A stretch of 64,000 nucleotides of DNA from Mangrovimicrobium sp033283385 (GTDB lineage: Bacteria; Pseudomonadota; Gammaproteobacteria; Pseudomonadales; Halieaceae): positions 62,001 to 126,000 of the forward strand of contig JAWMQQ010000003.1 of assembly GCA_033283385.1 (NCBI GenBank). The letters are read 5' to 3'. The translations under genes and the position numbers were made by a program. The notes below the pieces were generated by a model. It saw only the letters and a program-made list of their open reading frames with translations, had not been told where the DNA came from and did no database searches. Of this stretch, positions 56,431 through 64,000 are shown in pieces (positions within the stretch are counted from its first letter, which is position 1; each line of letters begins with the position of its first letter).

Positions 56431-57264
56431 TTGGAAAACGAATTCACTATAGGCGTTGTCGACTGGACCCAGGTGATCTACCTGGTCACCTTTGTCTCTC
56501 TCGCTTCATTCATGCTGCTGGAAGCGCTGTTGCCCAGGCGGAAACTGCAGGGCTCGCTGCTGTGGCGCTGGGGCAACAACTTTTCGCTCGCCCTCCTGAC
56601 CTGGTTCCTGAGCGCCACCGCCAGCGCGCTGATCACGGCCGGGATTGCGCAATTGTCCGCGGCGGCTGATTTCGGCGTGCTACGCGCGTTGGGTGCGGGT
56701 CCGGTGGCGGCGTTTGCTGTCCTGCTGTTTGCCGTGCAGTTCCTCAACTATGGCGTCCACATCGCCTTCCACAAGATTCCGTTCCTGTGGCCATTACACG
56801 CGGTTCACCACACGGATATCGATGTGGACGTGTCTACAAGCTATCGCCATCACCCCCTGGAACCGCTGGTCAGCCTGCCGCTGTTCGTGCCATTGGTGCT
56901 GGTACTCGGTCCACCGGTCGGGGTGGCCGTGGCGTACAAGCTGTTCGAGATTGCCATGACGGTGTTCACGCACAGCAACGTGCGCTTGCCGGCAGCGCTG
57001 GACCGGGTGCTGCGCCTGGTGCTGGTGACGCCCGATTTTCACCGCTTGCACCACTGTTCCGAGCGGAAATTTACCGACAGCAATTACGGTGGGGTACTGA
57101 CCTGCTTCGACTACGTTTTCCGCACCGCGTCGGACCGGCCGGCGGCACAGCAGGAGAGTATGGAGCTTGGCCTGGAGTACCGGCGCGAAGCGGTGGATGC
57201 CCGGCTGGACCGGATGCTGGTCGCGCCGTTCACTCGCGCCCGGCGCGGGCCGGTGCGGGAGTGA
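56431..57264 (+). CDS. sterol desaturase/fatty acid hydroxylase family protein
   Basis: A 277-residue membrane di-iron oxygenase. Helices span roughly residues 15-35, 52-75 and 92-112. The histidine clusters are HIAFH (110-114), HAVHH (123-127), the HH pair at 140-141, THSNVR, and HRLHHCSERKFTDSNYGG, the classic pattern of the family. It starts at a TTG; no ATG is available near the start and the ribosome binding site is weak. Likely substrate is a lipid, but it cannot be specified. Confidence 0.85.
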   Translation: MENEFTIGVVDWTQVIYLVTFVSLASFMLLEALLPRRKLQGSLLWRWGNNFSLALLTWFLSATASALITAGIAQLSAAADFGVLRALGAGPVAAFAVLLFAVQFLNYGVHIAFHKIPFLWPLHAVHHTDIDVDVSTSYRHHPLEPLVSLPLFVPLVLVLGPPVGVAVAYKLFEIAMTVFTHSNVRLPAALDRVLRLVLVTPDFHRLHHCSERKFTDSNYGGVLTCFDYVFRTASDRPAAQQESMELGLEYRREAVDARLDRMLVAPFTRARRGPVRE

Positions 57265-57286
57265 TTACACAGTTGTTACCCGGTGA

Positions 57287-57847
57287 TCAGGGCGGCGGGC
57301 ACTTCAGGTCCGGCAGGGTGCAGGTGGCGCCGGGCGAGAGCACATCGCAGGTACCGTCGCCAAGGTAGCAGCCCAGGGGTTCGTACTGCAGTGCCGTCGT
57401 GATCTGGCCCGAAACCGTGCAGTTGTTCGTCACGGTCTGGCCGATATCGTACGGGTTGAAATACTGGTCGGTCACACCGGCGCAGTCCAGGTTGCCGGCT
57501 TCCGTGCCGAAGATGAATGAAAGGACCCCCGCCGTGGCGCGCCCCGTGCCGATCACACTCACCGTGACGCCGGTGGCGAGGAGGGCGATGCCGAGCAGTT
57601 TGTGCACACTGGCTTTTTTCGCCTGCAGCGTGCGCACCGCGGCAACGGCCAGCAGCAGTCCCAGGCCAAGTAGGGCGAAGTCGCCCAGCATGGGGACGGC
57701 TGCGGCTGCGGCGGCCGGCGGCGTGCCGGGCACTCCGGCCACCGGGGTGAAGCTGAAGGTGGCGGACGTGGTCGCGTGCGCGAAGGATGGCGCGAGTGCC
57801 GCGGCGGGCAGGAGTAGGCGGAGCAGAGTACGGTAGTTGATCAGCAT
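57287..57847 (-). CDS. putative midcut-by-XrtH protein
   Basis: A 186-residue protein with a signal peptide (ending in SFAHA), a short Ala/Pro-rich stretch, an internal VPMLGDFALLGLGLLLAVAA segment resembling the exosortase XrtH (IPTL-type) recognition helix, a second helix (HKLLGIALLATGVTVSVIG), and a Cys-containing C-terminus with LGCYLGDGTCDVLS. This order, with the sorting-like helix in the middle rather than at the end, matches the NCBIfam midcut-by-XrtH description. It would be cut in the middle by an exosortase encoded elsewhere. Assignment is by pattern only. Confidence 0.65.
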   Translation of the reverse strand: MLINYRTLLRLLLPAAALAPSFAHATTSATFSFTPVAGVPGTPPAAAAAAVPMLGDFALLGLGLLLAVAAVRTLQAKKASVHKLLGIALLATGVTVSVIGTGRATAGVLSFIFGTEAGNLDCAGVTDQYFNPYDIGQTVTNNCTVSGQITTALQYEPLGCYLGDGTCDVLSPGATCTLPDLKCPPP

Positions 57848-57952
57848 GGAATTCCGTCCTGGGCCGGGAGCAGTGTGATTGGATGCACCAACTATAGCGC
57901 AGGCCCGGTCACCAGTACAAAAAGATGCTCCTTTCCTGTCAGTCGCGGGCCG

Positions 57953-59113
57953 CTACCGGCGCTTGAATAACAGCACGTCCGCGGTGCCACGATTGGACAG
58001 GAAGCTATCGACCTCTCCATCGCCGTTGAAGTCGGCGAACTCGATATCGAAGCCGCGGCCGCGCGCCGAGGCGGGCAGGACCTCTTTTGTTCCGTCGGTG
58101 AAACGGCCCTCCCCATCGTTCCGGTAGACGCGGAAGGGCGTCTCGCCATCAAGGCGCGGGCCGTTCGCGTTGCCGGTGATGATATCCAGGTCGCCGTCGC
58201 CGTCGATATCGAAGAAAACACCGGTAAATGAGCGGTCATCGTCCCGCGGCAGCCTGGCCGTCACGTCGCTGAAGGTGGCGTCGCCCGCGTTGAGCAACAG
58301 CCGGTTCTGGCGCAGCGCACCGGGCACGAACGCCTGGACGTTGGCAAAGAACAGGTCGAGGTCGCCATCGCCGTCGATGTCGCCCAGTGCGACCTCGCGG
58401 GATTCCTCCGGCGCGTCGCGCAGGGGCAGGCTTCCCGGCACCGCGTCGGTGAACACTCCGCTGCCGTCGTTCAGCAGAATCCTGTTTGCATCCTCGTTGG
58501 CGACTACGAGGTCGAGGTCGCCGTCTCCGTCGAGGTCGCCCGCCGCCACATCCTGCGTCACGTCTTCCCTGGCAGGCAGTCGCGCAGCGGTGGCATCGAC
58601 AAATACCGCCTTGCCGTCGTTGAGCAGCAGTGCGTTCTGCCCGTTGTTGCCGATGAGGATATCCATGTCGCCATCGCTGTCCGCGTCGATGACCAGCACC
58701 GCGTTCGATGTGCCCGTGACGGGGATCCGGGCGCCGGCGTCGCTGAACTCCCCCTCGCCGTCGTTGAGGTAGAACTCGTTGGTCTTGTCGTCCTCGGAGA
58801 CCACGATCACGTCGAGGTCGCCGTCCCCATCGAAGTCGGCAATGCCGATGTCCTCGCTGTCGTGGGAAACCTGCGGAATGCGCTGGCTCTGGTTGCTGAA
58901 CCGGCCCGCACCGTCGTTGATGAGCAGGATGTTGGGCCGATGTTCATTGGCGACCAGCAGGTCGAGATCGCCATCGCCGTCGAGGTCGGCGGGGGCGGCG
59001 TCCATGCTGAGTGCCTGCAGGTCGCGCCAGGGCAGGTGAGATTGCGAAACGTCCTCGAACAGGGCATCGCCGGCGAAGAGTGCCAGCCAGAAACTAGCGG
59101 TCAGGAAATCCAT
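57953..59113 (-). CDS. FG-GAP/VCBS repeat protein with seven calcium-binding motifs
   Basis: A 386-residue protein made of seven beta-propeller-like repeats, each with a DxDGDGDxD calcium loop: ADLDGDGDLDLL, ADFDGDGDLDVI, DADSDGDMDIL, GDLDGDGDLDLV, GDIDGDGDLDLF, FDIDGDGDLDII and ADFNGDGEVDSF. A short hydrophobic N-terminus (FLTASFWLALFAGDA) is a weak signal peptide. Such proteins are extracellular adhesion or sensing modules. The fourth DxD position is changed to a non-standard residue in the last repeat (NGDGEVD). It is not near any exporter. Confidence 0.85.
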   Translation of the reverse strand: MDFLTASFWLALFAGDALFEDVSQSHLPWRDLQALSMDAAPADLDGDGDLDLLVANEHRPNILLINDGAGRFSNQSQRIPQVSHDSEDIGIADFDGDGDLDVIVVSEDDKTNEFYLNDGEGEFSDAGARIPVTGTSNAVLVIDADSDGDMDILIGNNGQNALLLNDGKAVFVDATAARLPAREDVTQDVAAGDLDGDGDLDLVVANEDANRILLNDGSGVFTDAVPGSLPLRDAPEESREVALGDIDGDGDLDLFFANVQAFVPGALRQNRLLLNAGDATFSDVTARLPRDDDRSFTGVFFDIDGDGDLDIITGNANGPRLDGETPFRVYRNDGEGRFTDGTKEVLPASARGRGFDIEFADFNGDGEVDSFLSNRGTADVLLFKRR

Positions 59114-59385
59114 CGGTAGCCGATACTGCCCCCCGTTGCGCGATTCCGCCTGTGTGGCGGAGCGATGGCGGCAGTATATAGCAGGCCTGGTTTGGGCGGC
59201 AGCGGGAAAACCCGGTAAACGCCGCAGTAGCGCGAGATCTCAAGCCGATTCCTGCGTATCAGTTGCGCTCCCGGCGCTGCACCCTGCCGGGGCGAGGCAC
59301 TACCAGGTGACACTTTGGTCCGGGGAAAAGGTGCCCTGAAATTACGTGTGAAACCGAAAAACACCCCTATCGATCACTGATTGAA

Positions 59386-62300
59386 TCAGCCGGCACCCGA
59401 CTCCCTGACCTTATCCTCAGCTCTGGGTACTGCACCAACAAACACCTGCCCACCGCCCGCCGGCGCATCGATCAACGGCCCCAGCACCGGCAGCAACGCA
59501 CCGAGCAACCTCACCGGCAAGCCACTGGTAAACCGGTACTTGGCCGCCTCTTGCCCCGGCACAAACGCCGTTATCGTCCCGAAGAACCGGTCATCGATCT
59601 GGAATACAAAGGTCGCCACACGGTTGACCACCCGCGATTCGATCAACTGCCCGCGCCCTGCATATACCTCAAACCGGTGATCGCCCGTCCCCGTCTTGCC
59701 ACCGATTATCCGGCGCGTCCCATCCGGCCGTGCAAGCTGGCCGACCAGCGAGCGCCCCGTCCCGTTTTCGACCACGTCGATCAGCGCCGCCCGAACCGTG
59801 CGCGCCACCTCCGGCCGCATGACCGGCAGCGGCGTATCCGCGGGCAGGTCGTAGGTGGTCTCGTATGGCGTACCCTCGGCGAACTTCAGGTCGTCGATCA
59901 AGCGCAACCGATGCTGCGTCCCACCCGCGATAATAATCCCCATGAGTTGCGCCAGCGCCGCCGGCCGGTCACCGGAACTGCCGATCGAGCTGGCGAGCGA
60001 CGGTGTCAATGACGCGAAGGGATAGCCCAAGCGCGCCCAGGCCTGCTGGATTTGCTGGAACGCCTCTATTTCCAGCAGGTCGAGTATCCGGCGGTCCTGC
60101 GCCCGGCGCCGCTTCGACTTCAGCAGCCAGTTGTAGACTTCCTGGCGTACATCCGCGGCCGCATCCAGCACCTCGCCCAGGCTGGCGTCGGGATGTGCGC
60201 CCAGATAGCTTATCAGCCACAGCTCCAGCGGGTGGGTGCGGGCCAGGTAGCCGCGGTCGTTGAGGTTGAAGTCCTCAGGGCCGTAGCGCTCGTACAGGCT
60301 CTCGGTTTCCGCGCTGGTCAGGGCCGGTTCGGGCGCGTACGCTGCGAGCCACTGCGCCAGTTGCTCCGGGGAATCGATCGCGCCCGTCGAACGCAGGATC
60401 ACCGTCAGCGCCCGCGGTGAAACCCGCATACCTTCGAGCTTGAGCCGCACCGCGTCTTCGGCGGTCTTTCCTTTATAGCGGGAGTAGAAGCGCGAGAGAA
60501 ACACCCTGCCCTCCTTCTCCGCAAACCGGCGCAGGTAATCCGCGCGTTGCGGGTTATCGGCCTCCTCGAGCAGCCGCGCCTTGGTATCCGGCGCCCGATA
60601 CAGCAAGTGGTCGACGATTTCCCGCATCATGCGGATAAACACCAGGTTGACGGACCGCCGCAGGGCCTCCTCGACGCTCAACACTTTGGTGTTGTCAGTC
60701 GCCTCGAAATTGGCGAACCGGTGCAGCCCACCCCCTGTGTAGAAAGACGTCGCCGGGCTGGCGGAGTATCGCCGTTGCATGGCCGCGGCCAGGGTGGTGT
60801 CCAGGTCGGCGGACGGGTTCGCCCGCAGGTAGTCGGCAACCCATTGCGACAGCCTGTCCTTGGGATGAATCGCGGCGTCGCCGTCGGGGGTTCCCCGCGC
60901 GGCAATCGCCTTGTCGCGTGCGTCGGCGATAAGTTCCAGCCAGGTGATCAGCGTGCGCAGTTTCGCAGTCGAGCCCAGGTCGAGCCTGGCGCCCGCATTG
61001 ATATCGAGCGGTTCGTTGAGATTGTCGGCATTCACCCGCAGGAACTGGCCGGCCGGGGTCTGCTCGTAAAGTACCATGCTATAGATAACCCGCGAGGGGT
61101 CGGCGCCACTCAGCAAGCGCTCACCGGTGAGCCCGAGTTCCGCGACCCGCTCGCGCGAACCCAGTTCGCCGAGAAAGCGCGTGACCCCCTCCTGCACCTG
61201 GGCGTGCAGCGAGGTATGTGCGGAAAGATCGATGCGATCGAGTTCGTACAGGCTGTTGAGTCCCAGCATCGAGCGCAACCGGTTGCGGCTCAGGTTGACG
61301 CCCTTGCGGTTCACGTAATTTTGCGGGGCCGATGGCGCTGCCCGCATGCTCCTGCTCAATGGCGCGGCAATAGCCGCATCGCGCAAGGCTGCCGGGATCA
61401 CCCCTTCCGCAGCCATGCGCCGCAGGTAACTGTTGCTGAAGTCCTGTAGCGCGGCCTGGTTCGAGCCGAGATAGTACGATGGCCGGCGCGCCGAGAGAAT
61501 CAGGCTCAGGGCCTGCTTGAAGTAGACTCCGCGCGTCTCCATCGGCGCGGAGGGATCGCTCAATACGCGGTTGACCTCGGCAAAATCGCTGCCGTACCAG
61601 GCCGCCAATCCGTCGCCGAGACCGGTGACCTCGCCGTAACCGGCCTGGGCGGACAGAGGCAGCGCGTTCAGGTAATCGACTGCCAGGCGTTCGCGCGCCC
61701 CGGTGGTATCGGCGCCCTGCGAGTACACCCGCAATGTCGCCGAGAGCATCTGGCGCAGTTTTTCAGCGCTGTCCGAGGTCATGCCGTCCGGCGAGTGGCG
61801 GATCTTTTCGAGCTGGGTCGCCACGGTGCTGGCGCCGATCGAGCGCCGGTCGTCCTGCTTCGCTTTCTTCAGCACCTGCACGCCCACGGCCTTGAACAGG
61901 CGGTCCCAGTCCACCACCGGATTCTGGAAGGGCTGGTCCGGCTGCAGCAGCTGGCGATCCTCCACGTACTGCAACGCCGTCAGCACCAGCGCCGGCACCT
62001 GGGCGAAGTCCGTGTAGACACGGGCCGGATAGCGTTTTTCGTAGATGACGGCGTCCTGCATATCGCGCAATTGCAGCCCGGCCTGGCTCTTCTCGTCGTA
62101 GATGGTGTACAGGCCCTCTTCCTTCAGGGCCTTCATGCGCGGCGAGTTTCGCGCCTGGCTCGACACTTCGTAGCCCGCCTGCTCCAGCCTCTCGCGGAAG
62201 GCCGGCAGCGCGGTATACCCAAGACGCTGGTCGTAGGGGCCCTGGTCCGCCACCAGGGGTTCCTGCGCAGGACCCTCCCTGACCTTGAACTCGATGCTCC

Positions 62301-62568
62301 GGGAAAACTCGGCCAGCCAGTGGGCGATTCCGCGGTTGGAAGACAGCTCGTCGACGATAAAAGCGGCGAATGCAAGCAGGCACAGGCCCAACACTGTGGA
62401 GACAATGCGCAGCAGGCTGATCCGTCGGCGCGGCTGCCGGGGAGCGCTCCCTGGAGGGGTCTCTACCGCGCGGGGAGCCCTGAGCGGCTCGAGCGCGGGG
62501 AATTCACCGATTTCTATCACCTCGCGGCGGTGGCGTGGGGCGGGCTTGGCTTTCGAGAAGAGGCCCAT
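59386..62568 (-). CDS. large bifunctional penicillin-binding protein (GT51 transglycosylase plus transpeptidase)
   Basis: A 1060-residue peptidoglycan synthase. After a cytoplasmic N-terminus and one membrane anchor (around residues 55-75) comes a GT51 domain with YVEDRQLLQPD (about 200) and GASTVATQLEKIRHS. The transpeptidase has STAK (about 535; active-site Ser), SVN (about 639) and KTGT (about 957). The 320 residues between SVN and KTG are much longer than in ordinary class A PBPs, indicating a large insertion. The ATG at 62568 is preferred to upstream starts. No partner lipoprotein activator lies nearby. Confidence 0.9.
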   Translation of the reverse strand: MGLFSKAKPAPRHRREVIEIGEFPALEPLRAPRAVETPPGSAPRQPRRRISLLRIVSTVLGLCLLAFAAFIVDELSSNRGIAHWLAEFSRSIEFKVREGPAQEPLVADQGPYDQRLGYTALPAFRERLEQAGYEVSSQARNSPRMKALKEEGLYTIYDEKSQAGLQLRDMQDAVIYEKRYPARVYTDFAQVPALVLTALQYVEDRQLLQPDQPFQNPVVDWDRLFKAVGVQVLKKAKQDDRRSIGASTVATQLEKIRHSPDGMTSDSAEKLRQMLSATLRVYSQGADTTGARERLAVDYLNALPLSAQAGYGEVTGLGDGLAAWYGSDFAEVNRVLSDPSAPMETRGVYFKQALSLILSARRPSYYLGSNQAALQDFSNSYLRRMAAEGVIPAALRDAAIAAPLSRSMRAAPSAPQNYVNRKGVNLSRNRLRSMLGLNSLYELDRIDLSAHTSLHAQVQEGVTRFLGELGSRERVAELGLTGERLLSGADPSRVIYSMVLYEQTPAGQFLRVNADNLNEPLDINAGARLDLGSTAKLRTLITWLELIADARDKAIAARGTPDGDAAIHPKDRLSQWVADYLRANPSADLDTTLAAAMQRRYSASPATSFYTGGGLHRFANFEATDNTKVLSVEEALRRSVNLVFIRMMREIVDHLLYRAPDTKARLLEEADNPQRADYLRRFAEKEGRVFLSRFYSRYKGKTAEDAVRLKLEGMRVSPRALTVILRSTGAIDSPEQLAQWLAAYAPEPALTSAETESLYERYGPEDFNLNDRGYLARTHPLELWLISYLGAHPDASLGEVLDAAADVRQEVYNWLLKSKRRRAQDRRILDLLEIEAFQQIQQAWARLGYPFASLTPSLASSIGSSGDRPAALAQLMGIIIAGGTQHRLRLIDDLKFAEGTPYETTYDLPADTPLPVMRPEVARTVRAALIDVVENGTGRSLVGQLARPDGTRRIIGGKTGTGDHRFEVYAGRGQLIESRVVNRVATFVFQIDDRFFGTITAFVPGQEAAKYRFTSGLPVRLLGALLPVLGPLIDAPAGGGQVFVGAVPRAEDKVRESGAG

Positions 62569-62709
62569 GCAGGGTCGGCACCGTGAGAACGGGATGATGC
62601 CAACCATTCTAGACCGGCAGGTACCGGGTTCGTAAACACGACATTTTGCGCATATCCCGCCGACCACCCCGGGCGCATGGGTTACGCTCGTTACCCCAGG
62701 CTCGAGCTA

Positions 62710-63576
62710 TCAACTCCAGCGAAAAACACCCCTATCCAGCACCACCCGCTCCCCATTCGCCACCATCTGGAACACCGCCCCATCGTCAGTGCGCCAGATA
62801 AAGGTATCGAGCCTGTCACCGGGATAGACCGGCCTGGAAAAGCGGCCTTCCATATGACCGAACCGGGAGACATCTCCCTCACACAGCCCCCGCAGCAGCG
62901 CCCGGCAGGCAAAGCCGTAAGTACCCAGACCATAGAGAATGGGGTTTTCAAACCCATCGGCACGGGCCCGGGTTGGTTCGGTGCCATGGGGGTGACGATC
63001 GCCGGAGAGCCGGTAGATCAGTGATTGGTTCAGCCCAACGGGCAGGGAAATTTTTACATGCGGCTCGCGATCCGGTTTGCACCAGGGCGTCGCCCCCGAC
63101 GGCCCCCGGGGGCCACCGAAATTACCCTTGCCCTGGGCAAAGATTCCCGAACAGGTTGAGCCCAGGTACTCGTTGGTGTCCGCCAGGGTGATACGGGTCT
63201 CCTGGACCACCAGGGCGCCGGAACCCTTGTCGTATACCTGGCGCAGTATGGTGGAGAGATGCGCCCTGCCGCTCACCGGAAGTGGCCGGGCGAGAGTGAC
63301 GCTCTGTTCGCCGTGCACCATGCCGACGGGGCTGAGCCCGACTTTTTGCCAGCCCAATAATTCCATCCAGTTGCTCTGCAGGCCCATGATGGTGGCAAAA
63401 GAGGGAATCACCTGTTGCGGCAGTCCCGGCGTGTTCTCGGTGGTAAATTGCAGTTCCTTGAGAGGGTCATCGAGACCGGCGCCAACACCCACGGCATAGA
63501 GTAGTGCGCGGTCAGAGTCCCAGTTCCAGTAGCCATTGACCATCTCCTGGTCAATGAGGTGGTCGTATTTGCTCAT
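62710..63576 (-). CDS. MaoC/hydratase-2-like protein with altered active-site residues
   Basis: A 288-residue double-hotdog protein of the peroxisomal MFE-2 hydratase-2 type. The active-site region reads YRLSGDRHPHGTEPTRARAD then GFENPILYGLGTYG. In active hydratases this is SGDxNPLHxDP ... PILHGL; here the aspartate remains, but the catalytic His position is Gly (with His one residue earlier) and the later HGL His is Tyr. This is confirmed in the DNA. It is therefore either a dead or a functionally changed member. The start is the ATG at 63576 (the TTG at 63603 adds a few unsupported residues). Neighbouring MFS gene is on the same strand upstream. Confidence 0.8.
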   Translation of the reverse strand: MSKYDHLIDQEMVNGYWNWDSDRALLYAVGVGAGLDDPLKELQFTTENTPGLPQQVIPSFATIMGLQSNWMELLGWQKVGLSPVGMVHGEQSVTLARPLPVSGRAHLSTILRQVYDKGSGALVVQETRITLADTNEYLGSTCSGIFAQGKGNFGGPRGPSGATPWCKPDREPHVKISLPVGLNQSLIYRLSGDRHPHGTEPTRARADGFENPILYGLGTYGFACRALLRGLCEGDVSRFGHMEGRFSRPVYPGDRLDTFIWRTDDGAVFQMVANGERVVLDRGVFRWS

Positions 63577-63654
63577 TTCGTTTTTCTTGGTAATTGCAGG
63601 CAAGGTAACCCGTATTATAAACAGCTGCGTAACCCGCCAGGAATCGGGTTGCTA

Positions 63655-64000
63655 CTATGCCGCGGCAACGGCGCCGAATTTTTCCGAGGGATGTCCCGGC
63701 ACCCGAAGCAGCGAAATGGCGAATGTCAGCAGCGTGAGCGACGTCAGCAGGGCGAGAAACAGCAGCCGGTAACTGCCGGTCGTATCGTACACCCAGCCTG
63801 CGAACAGCGGTGCGAAGGCAGAAAGCACGGAGATCAACAGGGTCGACGCCCCCAGCACCTGGCCATAGACGCGAGTGGCGTAGAGATGGCCCACGAGGGA
63901 GGCATAGATAGGGAAGACGCCACCGCCTCCGATACCCATGAACACCGCAGCCAGCAACAGCATCTCGTAACTCTGCGCGAACTTGAACAGCGTACAGGCC
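63655..64000 (-). CDS. MFS transporter, C-terminal part only
   Basis: An open frame enters from the right edge and ends at 63655. The 115 residues contain hydrophobic helices FEMLLLAAVFMGIGGGGVFP (read as part of the frame) and VLSAFAPLFAGWVYDTTGSY, a typical MFS cytoplasmic loop between TM10 and TM11, and the last helix LLFLALLTSLTLLTFAISLL. The start and the first ten helices lie beyond the window. Substrate cannot be inferred from this fragment. Confidence 0.75.
   Translation of the reverse strand, partial: ACTLFKFAQSYEMLLLAAVFMGIGGGGVFPIYASLVGHLYATRVYGQVLGASTLLISVLSAFAPLFAGWVYDTTGSYRLLFLALLTSLTLLTFAISLLRVPGHPSEKFGAVAAA

Overview
The window looks like a chromosome segment of a high-GC marine gammaproteobacterium, probably in or near the Halieaceae/Cellvibrionales. 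The signs are the gene order rsmA-apaG-apaH-cca facing tsaD-folB-folK, the rpsU-yqeY-dnaG-rpoD block, GTAGGAGC-type REP elements, and the mix of two-partner secretion, RND efflux and MaoC/SDR genes. The taxonomic call is inference; no rRNA is present.

1-10.6 kb is an exopolysaccharide or O-antigen locus. It holds a partial GT61 glycosyltransferase, two methyltransferases, a sulfotransferase, a WcaJ-type initiating sugar-phosphate transferase, UDP-galactopyranose mutase (glf) with a galactofuranosyltransferase-like GT2, an ABC polysaccharide exporter (wzm/wzt), and the GDP-D-rhamnose pair gmd/rmd. A terminator lies exactly where the glf operon meets wzt.

10.7-21.3 kb is housekeeping: rsmA, apaG, apaH, cca on the + strand; tsaD, folB, folK on the - strand, each overlapping the next by one base; then rpsU, yqeY, dnaG, rpoD with promoters and a strong terminator. 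A REP element lies between yqeY and dnaG, and a diverged REP copy is translated inside the dnaG linker.

21.3-29.4 kb carries an NAD(P)-binding reductase-like gene, a DUF2892/RND efflux operon, a secreted Cys-rich protein, a small diguanylate cyclase and a secreted protein with an IPTL-like sorting tail. REP clusters fill the gaps. 29.6-38.1 kb is a two-partner secretion pair: a 2248-residue TpsA adhesin with GLUG and YDG/MBG repeats, and its TpsB transporter.

39.3-54.1 kb, just after a CAU-anticodon tRNA, is clearly AT-richer and looks like an accessory defence island. It holds a PD-(D/E)XK protein, a type I restriction-modification operon (hsdR, hsdM, hsdS) with a Schlafen/AlbA-type gene, a NucS-like/DUF4268 protein, several unrecognised genes, a small secreted Cys-repeat protein, and a HEPN protein paired with a two-helix membrane protein. 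No integrase or second att copy was found.

54.1-64 kb returns to high GC: an SDR-VOC-YqaA operon, a sterol-desaturase-like hydroxylase, a putative midcut-by-XrtH protein, an FG-GAP protein, a large bifunctional penicillin-binding protein, a MaoC-like protein with altered active-site residues, and the C-terminal part of an MFS transporter.
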